Positions 5,764-12,173 of a DNA stretch of 12,571 nucleotides are shown one piece after another. Below the pieces are notes generated by a model, which saw only the letters and a list, made by a program, of their open reading frames with translations, was not told where the DNA came from and made no database searches. The stretch is from NCBI GenBank assembly GCA_046091285.1, contig JBJTBH010000080.1:1-12571 (forward strand). The letters run 5' to 3'. The stretch comes from CAIXOZ01 sp046091285. GTDB lineage: Bacteria > Cyanobacteriota > Cyanobacteriia > PCC-6307 > Cyanobiaceae. Position numbers and translations under genes: made by a program. Position 1 is the stretch's first letter. Each line of letters begins with the position of its first letter.

Positions 5764-6441
5764 TCAATGGCCGGGGGTGACCAGCGCCAGCGGCTCCAGA
5801 TCCGCCCAATGCAGGAGTGCAGGCCAGCGCCGCAGTCGCTCAAACAGGCGCTGGTGGCCCTCGCTGTTCAGATGCAGACCATCGGCATCCAGCCAGTGGG
5901 GCCAGTCAGGGTCCTCCAGAAAACCCTCAAGCAGCGGCAGAAACGGCAGATCCAGCTCCTTGCAGGCTTCCTGCAGCAGTGCCTCGTACTGCCGCACCGC
6001 CGCGAGGCTGTACCAGAGCACGCCGGCAAAGGGCATCGCCTCCTCCAGCACCGGTGTCAGGCCGAGCACCAGCACCGGCTGCTGCTGCCGCAACGGCCGC
6101 AGCAATTGCTGCAGACCGAAGAGAAAAGCCTCCGGCGCCAGCTGATGGCGACCATCGGGACGGCCGACCCGGGCCGTGTCATTGAGGCCCACCGACAGCA
6201 GCACCCCCTGCGGTGTCCGGCGGCGCAGTTCCCCACGACAGGCCAGTTCCGAAGGCAACCGTGCCGCCACCCGCTCCAGACCATCGCCACGCACCCCGAG
6301 CGGATAGAGCACCGGGCCCAGAGGAAGACCCATCCAATGGCGTCGCAGCCGCTCGCACCAGCCCCCCTCTTCGGGATCTCCCCAGCCGTAGACGCCACTG
6401 TCGCCGATCACCACCAGTTTCTTGGGGATCGCAGCGGTCAT
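5764..6441 (-). CDS. GDSL/SGNH-family hydrolase
   Basis: The 225-residue protein has the SGNH hydrolase blocks in order. Block I is VVIGDSGVYGWG with nucleophile S15 (GDSG in place of GDSL). A glycine in GVRGDG (49-54) serves as block II. GLND (85-88, oxyanion N87) is block III, and DADGLHLN (185-192) supplies catalytic D187 and H190 (block V). The family hydrolyses esters or thioesters of lipids, sugars or peptides; the substrate here cannot be deduced. No signal peptide is evident, so it is probably cytosolic. Its ATG overlaps the permease TGA by 4 bases, making it the last gene of the transporter operon. It could modify or process the imported compound, or simply be co-regulated. Confidence 0.88.
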   Translation of the reverse strand: MTAAIPKKLVVIGDSGVYGWGDPEEGGWCERLRRHWMGLPLGPVLYPLGVRGDGLERVAARLPSELACRGELRRRTPQGVLLSVGLNDTARVGRPDGRHQLAPEAFLFGLQQLLRPLRQQQPVLVLGLTPVLEEAMPFAGVLWYSLAAVRQYEALLQEACKELDLPFLPLLEGFLEDPDWPHWLDADGLHLNSEGHQRLFERLRRWPALLHWADLEPLALVTPGH

Positions 6442-8015
6442 CGGCTCAGCAAACGGTGGCGCAGTCGGTCGCTGAGATCCTCGCCCAGCAGCGTGAGAGT
6501 GGCATAGACCGCCAACAGGGCCAGCAGCTGATGCCAGGCGAAAGCACTGAGGGCCTCCTGCAACTGACTGCCGAGGCCGGAGGCGCCCACCAGACCCACC
6601 ACCACCGTTTCCCTGAGAATCACATCACTGCGGTAGGCGCCGTAGGCCAGGTAGGTGGAGGCGAGGGCACTGAAACGGCCATAAAGCAGAGCCAGACGAT
6701 CACCGGTGCCCGCCAACACCAGCGCCCGCTCACGCGAGCGCCCCTGGGGCGCCGTGGATTCGGCTGATTCGAGCAGCAACCGCCCGAGGATGCCGAGGTT
6801 ATGGAACCCAAGGGCCAGGGCCGCTGTCACCACGCCAGGCTGAAGCACGAACAACAGCAGCAGAGCCGTGAGCGGAGGCGGAAGCAACCGCCCCAGAGCC
6901 CAGAGGATCCGCAGCAACCAGCGGCCCCAGGACCATGGAGCGACAACAAGCAGCAGCAGCGGCGCCACCCCCACCGCCAGGGCCGACGCCAGCATGGTCA
7001 GCGTGAGGGTGGAGCCCACCAGCTGCGGCCAGGGCAGGGCCAGGACTCCATCCCACCCATCCGTGAACGGTGGCAGGGCCTGCCAGTGCAGCAGCTGCCT
7101 CGGATCGAGGCCAAGACCACGTCCCACCACCACCAGCAACGGCAGCAGCAGCACCCCGGCGATCAGCAGCTCCCGGCCATGGCGGCCGACGGCCGGAGCG
7201 CCGAGCTGCCACCGGGCCGGCATGCCCCAGCGACGCCGCAGCAGGCCCACCACCGTCTCCAGCAGCAGCATCACCGCCAGCAGCAACCAGAGGCCCGTCC
7301 AGAGCTCCTCAAACTGCAGAGACTGCAGGGTGAGCCGCAGTTCGGTTCCGAGACCACCGAGCCCGAAGACCCCCAGCAGGGTGGCACTGCGCAGCGCACA
7401 TTCCAACCGGTAGCCGCCGTAGCTCAGCAGCCCCGGCAACAGCGCCGGTCCCAGAGCCGTGATCAGCGCCGACCCCGCCGGTGCCCCCCCAGCCCTGAGG
7501 GCCTCCAGCGGCTGACGCGGCAGGGCATCCAGGAGATCGCTGACCACCCGTGCCACCAGAGCCCCGTAGGGGAGAGCGATGGCGGCCACAGCCACCACCG
7601 GCTGCAGCCCGACCAGCTGCAGCAAAAGCAATCCCCAGATCAGCTCATGGATCGAGCGCGGAACGGCCAGCAGTCGCCGGATCAGCAGCGCCGGCCAGCG
7701 GCGACCGCAGCAGGTGGTCCAGACCACCTGGGCGCTGAACACGCCAAGCAGGACACCGAGCATCAGGCTGGCGGCCCAGCCCAGAAAAGCCATGCCGAGC
7801 GTGAGGCCAAGGCCATGCCAGAGCGATCCGAGCACGACCGGATCGAGCGAAGGCCGCAGAGCGGCCTGCACAAACCGGCCGATCAGATCCAGTCCGCCCC
7901 CATGCACCAGGACGGGCAGAAGCGCCAACAGCGGCAGCAGCACAAGGGCCGGCAGCAGCAGCAGCAGCGGTGGCGCCGGCCGGACAGTGGTCAACAGCGA
8001 TCGTGCGACCGTCAT
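6438..8015 (-). CDS. phnE: Phosphonate/phosphite-type ABC permease with two fused membrane domains
   Basis: The 525-residue integral membrane protein is very rich in Leu/Val. It contains two tandem binding-protein-dependent permease domains, where E. coli PhnE has one. In the first domain the cytoplasmic EAA-like loop is EALRAGGAPAG (171-181), followed by ECALRSATLLGVFGLGGLG (205-223). In the second domain the loop around RERALVLAGTGDRLALLYG (428-446) is followed by YRSDVILRETVVVGLVGASG (461-480). The repeated '(R)S..(L)G..G.GGLG/GASGLG' element is typical of PhnE. A fused permease would form the membrane channel as one chain paired with two PhnC-like ATPases. It starts within the ATPase stop (ATGA at 8012-8015) and its own stop overlaps the hydrolase start. 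The substrate is probably an oxidised or reduced phosphorus compound, by association. Confidence 0.85.
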   Translation of the reverse strand: MTVARSLLTTVRPAPPLLLLLPALVLLPLLALLPVLVHGGGLDLIGRFVQAALRPSLDPVVLGSLWHGLGLTLGMAFLGWAASLMLGVLLGVFSAQVVWTTCCGRRWPALLIRRLLAVPRSIHELIWGLLLLQLVGLQPVVAVAAIALPYGALVARVVSDLLDALPRQPLEALRAGGAPAGSALITALGPALLPGLLSYGGYRLECALRSATLLGVFGLGGLGTELRLTLQSLQFEELWTGLWLLLAVMLLLETVVGLLRRRWGMPARWQLGAPAVGRHGRELLIAGVLLLPLLVVVGRGLGLDPRQLLHWQALPPFTDGWDGVLALPWPQLVGSTLTLTMLASALAVGVAPLLLLVVAPWSWGRWLLRILWALGRLLPPPLTALLLLFVLQPGVVTAALALGFHNLGILGRLLLESAESTAPQGRSRERALVLAGTGDRLALLYGRFSALASTYLAYGAYRSDVILRETVVVGLVGASGLGSQLQEALSAFAWHQLLALLAVYATLTLLGEDLSDRLRHRLLSR

Positions 8016-8785
8016 CGCGGAAGCAGGGGCTCGATCGGAGCGGCGCGATAGATCTCTGCCAGGACGTCCGTGGTCAGGGCCGATGGAGATCCATCGAACA
8101 CCAGGGAGCCCTGCCGCAGAGCCATAACCCGATCAAAGCCCTCGAGCAGATCGGGACGATGCAGGCTGAGCAGCAGGGCCCTGGGCGCCTCGGCCTGGCC
8201 CAGCAGGAGGTCCAGCAACTCCCGGGCCAGACGGGGATCGAGACTGGAGAGCGGTTCGTCGGCGAGCAGCAGCAGCGGCTCCTGACGCAACAGTCGGGCG
8301 AGCGCCAGCCTCTGCCTCTGACCGCCGGACAGCTGACCCACCGACTGATCCAGAAGGCCCGGATCAAGATCCACGCGTTGCAGCACGGCCCGGCAGGCTG
8401 CCGTCTCGAGCGGCAGCAGCAGATTGAGCAGGCCTCGGGGCCAACCCCAGTGCGCCAGACGTGCCGCATTGAGATTCTGCTGAACGGTCAGCTCCTCGAT
8501 CAGACGCAGGTCCTGCCAGAGGGTGCCGATCGCGGCCTGCTGACGGCGGCGCCGGCGACCGCGGGCAGGAGCAGTCCCTCGCCAGAGCACATCACCGGCC
8601 GATGGGGACAACAGACCATTGGCAACGGCGATCAACGTGCTCTTGCCCGAACCGGATGGACCGAGCAGAGCCACCCGCTCTCCGGGCTGCAGCTGCAGCG
8701 ACACCCGATCCAGGCGTGGATGACGGCGACCGGCCACCAGCACCTGGCGCAGTTCCAGCACGGGGGTCGGGGGGCTCAAGGGCAA
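8012..8785 (-). CDS. phnC: Phosphonate/phosphite-type ABC transporter ATPase
   Basis: The 257-residue nucleotide-binding subunit has Walker A GPSGSGKST (42-50), Q-loop Q91, signature LSGGQRQRLALAR (152-164), Walker B LLLLADEP (171-178) and H-loop H209. The basic stretch RGRRRRRQQ before the Q-loop and the segment IGTLWQDLRLIEELTVQQNL follow the PhnC pattern (…MIFQQFNLI…). Together with the neighbouring binding protein and permease this supports a PhnC role energising import. The open frame has TTG at 8785 as its first usable start, with GGGAAG 11 bases upstream. GTG at 8761 is the alternative, and no in-frame ATG precedes the domain. A rare start would keep ATPase synthesis below that of the binding protein. 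Confidence 0.87.
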   Translation of the reverse strand: MPLSPPTPVLELRQVLVAGRRHPRLDRVSLQLQPGERVALLGPSGSGKSTLIAVANGLLSPSAGDVLWRGTAPARGRRRRRQQAAIGTLWQDLRLIEELTVQQNLNAARLAHWGWPRGLLNLLLPLETAACRAVLQRVDLDPGLLDQSVGQLSGGQRQRLALARLLRQEPLLLLADEPLSSLDPRLARELLDLLLGQAEAPRALLLSLHRPDLLEGFDRVMALRQGSLVFDGSPSALTTDVLAEIYRAAPIEPLLPR

Positions 8786-8808
8786 GGGGCCAACCGCTTC
8801 CCATCGTG

Positions 8809-8863
8809 CCTGGCCGGGGCGGCCGGAACGACGGCCAGGGGAATCGCCACCCGCGGATTCCCC
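8809..8863 (-). promoter_or_regulatory. Tandem stem-loops in the phnD-phnC gap
   Basis: Reading the transcript, the first arm pair is GGGGAATC / GATTCCCC (8856-8863 with 8838-8845, 8-base stem, 10-base loop), 14 bases after the phnD stop. The second is CCTGGCC / GGCCAGG (8833-8839 with 8809-8815, 7-base stem, 17-base loop). They share two bases. There is no T-tract, so partial termination or 3'-end protection of the phnD message is more likely than full termination. Confidence 0.45.
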
Positions 8864-8877
8864 CGATGGACCGGCGA

Positions 8878-9828
8878 TCAGCGGATGCGGCCGATCTGAC
8901 GTCCGATCTGCTCGATCTGGCCGTAATCAGCCGCATCGGCGGTGGTGAACTGCTGGGCCCCGAACAGACTGAGAATCTGCTTGCGCTCGGGCGTGGTCGG
9001 CTTCCAGTTGAGGATGGCCTTCTGCAAGCGACTGGTGAAGTCCTTCCCGAAGCGTTGATCCAGACCTGGCTGCGCGATCCAGTGGTAATCGGGATAACCG
9101 GGGGTGCGCCAGAGGACGAACACCCGATCGCGCTTGGCCTTGCCTTCGCGCAGGTTGCTCTTCCAGACCTGTTCATTGACGGCACCAGCGTCGTAGGCAC
9201 CGCTCTGCACAAGCGCGATGGTGGCGTCATGACTGCCGCTGAAGCCGGGAGCACCACCGGCGAAATCCGTGAGCCTGACGCCGGCCTTGCCCAGGTAGTA
9301 CTGGGGCATCAGCCGACCTGAGGTGGAACTCTCCGACCCGAAGGTGAAGCGCCGGCCCTTCAGCTCCACGAGGCCGTTGACGGTTCGCACCTGCTTCAGG
9401 CCGCTGGCGGTGCTGGCGATGAAGACCGAATGGAAAGCGGCATCGATGTCACGCTGGGCGAGCACGCGAGCGCCGGGTTTCTGCAGACGAGCCTGCACAC
9501 CGGTCAGGCCACCGAACCAGACCAGATCGAGATTGCCGGTACGGAACGCGGTGATCGCAGCGGTGTAGTCGGTGACGGGGACGTACTGCACGTCGACCCC
9601 GAGTTGCTGACTGAGATCCTGCGCCACCAGGCCATACAGACGGTTGAGCTTCTCGGGGCGCTGATCGGGAATGGCACCGATGCGCAGCACCGGCCTGGTG
9701 GTGGAAGGCAGCGCGGCTGCCGGCTGGGGCAACAGGGGAGACAATGCCAGGGGAGCGGCCGTGACCGCCGGCAGCAGGCTGAGGGACAGACCTGTCAATA
9801 CGGCGGTCAGACGTTCTCGGATGGCCAT
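8878..9828 (-). CDS. phnD: Phosphonate/phosphite-type periplasmic binding protein
   Basis: This 316-residue precursor belongs to the PhnD/PtxB-like solute-binding family. The N-terminus MAIRERLTAVLTGLSLSLLP is a signal peptide with a positively charged start and hydrophobic core; cleavage is probable between residues 24 and 40. Family landmarks are LRIGAIPDQRPEKLNRLYG (48-66), DLVWFGGLTGVQAR (101-114), FGSESSTSGRLMPQYYL (163-179, the serine/threonine ligand loop) and GSHDATIALVQSGAYDAGAV (198-217). The start at 9828 is chosen because it begins the signal peptide; a GTG at 9882 gives an 18-residue leader that would bury it. Relatives in marine picocyanobacteria bind methylphosphonate or phosphite. 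The ligand here is not determinable by eye. It is the first gene of the operon. Confidence 0.88.
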   Translation of the reverse strand: MAIRERLTAVLTGLSLSLLPAVTAAPLALSPLLPQPAAALPSTTRPVLRIGAIPDQRPEKLNRLYGLVAQDLSQQLGVDVQYVPVTDYTAAITAFRTGNLDLVWFGGLTGVQARLQKPGARVLAQRDIDAAFHSVFIASTASGLKQVRTVNGLVELKGRRFTFGSESSTSGRLMPQYYLGKAGVRLTDFAGGAPGFSGSHDATIALVQSGAYDAGAVNEQVWKSNLREGKAKRDRVFVLWRTPGYPDYHWIAQPGLDQRFGKDFTSRLQKAILNWKPTTPERKQILSLFGAQQFTTADAADYGQIEQIGRQIGRIR

Positions 9829-9898
9829 GGAGCGAAACACGCGAACGGACAGTGGGAAAACAACGGGGGATTCTGCCCTCACCGTTCCGGCAACGGCT

Positions 9899-9913
9899 GT
9901 GACCCCCCGTCAC
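9899..9913. promoter_or_regulatory. Palindrome GTGAC-N5-GTCAC upstream of phnD
   Basis: GTGAC (9899-9903) and GTCAC (9909-9913) are separated by five C residues, 71-85 bases upstream of the phnD ATG. The half-sites resemble those of CRP-family regulators, but the spacing is one base off the usual TGTGA-N6-TCACA. It is an operator candidate only. Confidence 0.3.
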
Positions 9914-9967
9914 CCAATCCTGGTGGGTCATCGCCCATCGGACCAGGTTCACCAGCCGCGATCACCC

Positions 9968-9982
9968 GTGTCCATCGGACAC
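9968..9982. repeat. Palindrome GTGTCC-N3-GGACAC
   Basis: Perfect 6-base arms around the loop ATC, 140-154 bases upstream of the phnD start. Either a protein-binding site or a small hairpin near the end of the aminotransferase transcript. Confidence 0.25.
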
Positions 9983-10082
9983 CATCGACCGACGGGACTG
10001 ACCCAGCCGGCGTCCTGGAACGCATCGACCCCCAGGAGCCGGGCGAAAGGCCGATCCGGGACCGCCGGCCCCCTGCCTGGCT

Positions 10083-11291
10083 TCAGAGCGAGGTCAGAAA
10101 ACGTTGCAGACGTTCGAGGCCATCGTGCAGGGTCTCCGGAGCAGCGGCGCAGGACAGTCGGATGCAACGGTCATCCCCGAAGGCCACCCCCGGCACCACC
10201 GCCAGCCCCTGCTGGTCCAGCAGGCGGTTGCAGAAGGTCATCGAATCGAGGCCGGTGGCACTGACATCCGGGAACGCATAGAACGCACCCTCGGGAGGAA
10301 GCAACGTCAGGGCTGACATCGCCTGAAGCCCCTGCACCAGCAGGGTGCGGCGCTGATTGAATTCGTGCGCCATCCGATGCACACAGTCGCGGGAGCCGCT
10401 GATTGCCGCCAGGGCGCCGTACTGGGCAAAACTGCAGACATTGCTGGTGCTCTGGCTCTGCAGCGCGCTGGCGGCCGCCACGACCGACTCAGGCCCCGAC
10501 AACCAGCCGATACGCCAGCCGGTCATCGCCCATCCCTTGGCGAAACCATTGACGATGAAGGTGCGATCCGCCAGATCGGGGGCAATGGCGGCAAAGCTGT
10601 GGTGCTCGAGCCCGGGAGCAAGCAGGAATTCGTAGATCTCGTCACAGACCACCGCCACCTGGGGATGGCGGCGCAGAACGTCCGCGATCGCCTCAAGCTC
10701 ATCCCGCCGCAGCACCATGCCGGTGGGGTTGCCCGGGCTGTTGATCACAAGCAGCTTGCTGGCTGGGGTGATCGCCGCCTCCAGCTGGGCCGGATCGAGG
10801 CGGAAGCCCTGGGCCGCCGTACTGGGGATCAGGGTGACGCTGGCGCCGGCCAGGCGACTGATCTCCGGATAGCTCAACCAGAACGGCGAGGGCAGAAGCA
10901 CCTCATCGCCGGGACCCAGCAGCACCTGGAACAGGTTGTAAAGCGCCTGCTTGCCACCGTTGGTGACCATCACCTGGGCCGCGTCGGTGGGCACCCGGTT
11001 CTCCGTGGTGAGCTTGGCGGCGATCGCCTGACGCAGGGCTGGTTCACCGGCTACAGGTCCGTAGCGGGTCTGGCCGGACTCCAGGGCGGCAGTGGCGGCC
11101 TCTCGGATGAACGCCGGCGTATCGAAATCGGGCTCGCCGGCACTGAGGCTGCAGATGTCCTGCCCCTCGGAGCGCAGCTGCTTGGCGCGGGCAGCAATGG
11201 CCAGGGTGAGGGAAGGCTGCAGAGCCTGGGCCCGATCAGAAAGCGTCAACGGGCCCGACATCGGCGCAGGCGCTGCAGCAGCTCCAGCCAT
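10083..11291 (-). CDS. Class I PLP-dependent aminotransferase (aspartate/prephenate type)
   Basis: The 402-residue fold-type I enzyme catalyses amino-group transfer, most likely between aspartate (or prephenate) and 2-oxo acids in the cytosol. Visible landmarks are SAGEPDFDTPAFI (50-62), the cofactor-phosphate region TNGGKQALYN (110-119), NSPGNPTG (184-191), D217 and Y220 in VVCDEIYEF, the Schiff-base lysine K252 in FAKGWAMTGWRIGW with R260, and the carboxylate-binding R378 in IRLSCAA. This is the subgroup I-beta pattern shared by bacterial aspartate and bifunctional aspartate/prephenate aminotransferases; the two cannot be separated here. ATG 11291 is preceded by a purine-rich GGGCAGG; M11 at 11261 is an alternative start. 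It diverges from the glycosylase gene. Confidence 0.93.
   Translation of the reverse strand: MAGAAAAPAPMSGPLTLSDRAQALQPSLTLAIAARAKQLRSEGQDICSLSAGEPDFDTPAFIREAATAALESGQTRYGPVAGEPALRQAIAAKLTTENRVPTDAAQVMVTNGGKQALYNLFQVLLGPGDEVLLPSPFWLSYPEISRLAGASVTLIPSTAAQGFRLDPAQLEAAITPASKLLVINSPGNPTGMVLRRDELEAIADVLRRHPQVAVVCDEIYEFLLAPGLEHHSFAAIAPDLADRTFIVNGFAKGWAMTGWRIGWLSGPESVVAAASALQSQSTSNVCSFAQYGALAAISGSRDCVHRMAHEFNQRRTLLVQGLQAMSALTLLPPEGAFYAFPDVSATGLDSMTFCNRLLDQQGLAVVPGVAFGDDRCIRLSCAAAPETLHDGLERLQRFLTSL
10684..10691. repeat. HIP1 octamer GCGATCGC
   Basis: Perfect HIP1 core inside the aminotransferase gene. Confidence 0.65.
11020..11027. repeat. HIP1 octamer GCGATCGC
   Basis: Second perfect HIP1 core in the aminotransferase gene, extended to GGCGATCGCC. 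Confidence 0.7.
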
Positions 11292-11363
11292 CCTGCCCTA
11301 TGCCTGTCCCAGAAAGGTCTCAACCGCGACCGAACCTGCGCCGATGGAGCCGGAAACCGAGCT

Positions 11364-11369
11364 TTGACA
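11364..11369 (+). promoter_or_regulatory. Possible -35 element (TTGACA) for the glycosylase gene
   Basis: An exact TTGACA lies 56-61 bases before the GTG start, in the divergent 133-bp gap. No convincing -10 hexamer is found 16-18 bases downstream, so the promoter is only suggested. Confidence 0.25.
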
Positions 11370-11424
11370 GGCGCTGCAGGGTGAGGATCTCCCTGGAGAA
11401 TGGAGCTTCCTGCCTGTCTCAAGG

Positions 11425-12096
11425 GTGGTCTCCCATCACGCCGCCGCCGATCAGGCCGAGGCCACCCCCGGCCGCGACCGTGACCCGGACGCTCCGACGG
11501 AAACGCTGCAGGCCCTGATGCAGCTCAACCGGCGCTGCGCTGCCTGCTGCGCCTGCCCCCTGGCCGAAAGTCGCTCTCAGGTGGTGGTGGGACGCGGCAA
11601 CCCGGAAGCGCGTCTGATGGTGATCGGAGAAGGGCCCGGCGCCGAGGAGGACCTCCGCGGCCTGCCGTTCGTCGGCCGTTCCGGGCAACTGCTCGATCGC
11701 CTGCTGACGGAAGCGGGACTGGATGTGAGCCATGACCTCTACATCGCCAACATCGTCAAGTGCCGACCGCCGGAGAATCGCAGGCCAACAGCCCGGGAAA
11801 TGGCCGCCTGCCGTCCCTGGCTGGACCAGCAGATCGCCCTGGTCGATCCATCCCTGATCGTGCTGGCGGGAGCGACGGCCCTGGAGGGACTGCTGGGGAT
11901 CAAGAGCGGGATCAGCCGCCTGCGGGGCCAGTGGCAGCGGTGGGGAGAACGACAGGTGCTGCCGGTGTTCCATCCCGCCTATCTGCTGCGCAATCCCTCC
12001 CGGGCTCCCGGTTCCCCGATCGATCTCACCCTGGGAGATCTGACCGGTGTGCGCCGGCACCTGGAACAGCTGAGGTCCGCCGGTCAGAACGGCTGA
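11425..12096 (+). CDS. Family 4 (Fe-S) uracil-DNA glycosylase
   Basis: Family 4 UDGs excise uracil from DNA and carry a [4Fe-4S] cluster. The 223-residue protein has the four ligands C41-x2-C44 (within CCACPLA), C113 (VKCRPPENRRP) and C129 (AACRPWL). The catalytic motif is GEGPGAEEDLRGLPFVGRSG (68-87), and the second motif HPAYLLRNP spans 183-191. GEGPG where many members have GEAPG is a minor variant. GTG at 11425 is used because homology extends back to about residue 27 and no ATG lies upstream in frame. The next ATG (11518) would remove part of the conserved N-terminal helix. The first 26 residues are low-complexity. It is followed by ispG on the same strand after 77 bases. Confidence 0.92.
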   Translation: MVSHHAAADQAEATPGRDRDPDAPTETLQALMQLNRRCAACCACPLAESRSQVVVGRGNPEARLMVIGEGPGAEEDLRGLPFVGRSGQLLDRLLTEAGLDVSHDLYIANIVKCRPPENRRPTAREMAACRPWLDQQIALVDPSLIVLAGATALEGLLGIKSGISRLRGQWQRWGERQVLPVFHPAYLLRNPSRAPGSPIDLTLGDLTGVRRHLEQLRSAGQNG

Positions 12097-12173
12097 TGAG
12101 GCGCCCCGCCAGGGCCACGACGACGGTTCAACGGTGAATGTGACAGGCTTGCTCCACTTCCCCGGCCCCCCTG

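Larger units (their letters stand above)
9829..10082. other. 254-bp intergenic region between aminotransferase and phnD
   Basis: No gene is supported here; overlapping open frames are antisense extensions of neighbours. It holds two odd-length palindromes (9899-9913 and 9968-9982) and the nonamer CCATCGGAC twice (9935-9943 and 9972-9980). No good CTTAACCT-type Pho box, sigma-70 promoter or T-tailed terminator was found by eye. Confidence 0.5.

Noticed and set aside
6941..7290. CAGCAG-like trinucleotide runs suggesting a microsatellite
   Set aside because: They encode Leu-rich membrane segments on the reverse strand and are irregular, so they are coding bias rather than a repeat array.
6801..8051. 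416-codon forward open frame rich in Gln, Arg and Pro
   Set aside because: It is the antisense of the Leu-rich permease (CTG/CAG complement), giving artificial Gln-rich runs.
9430..10281. 283-codon forward open frame over phnD and the downstream gap
   Set aside because: Low-complexity product without homology; mostly antisense to phnD and the aminotransferase end.
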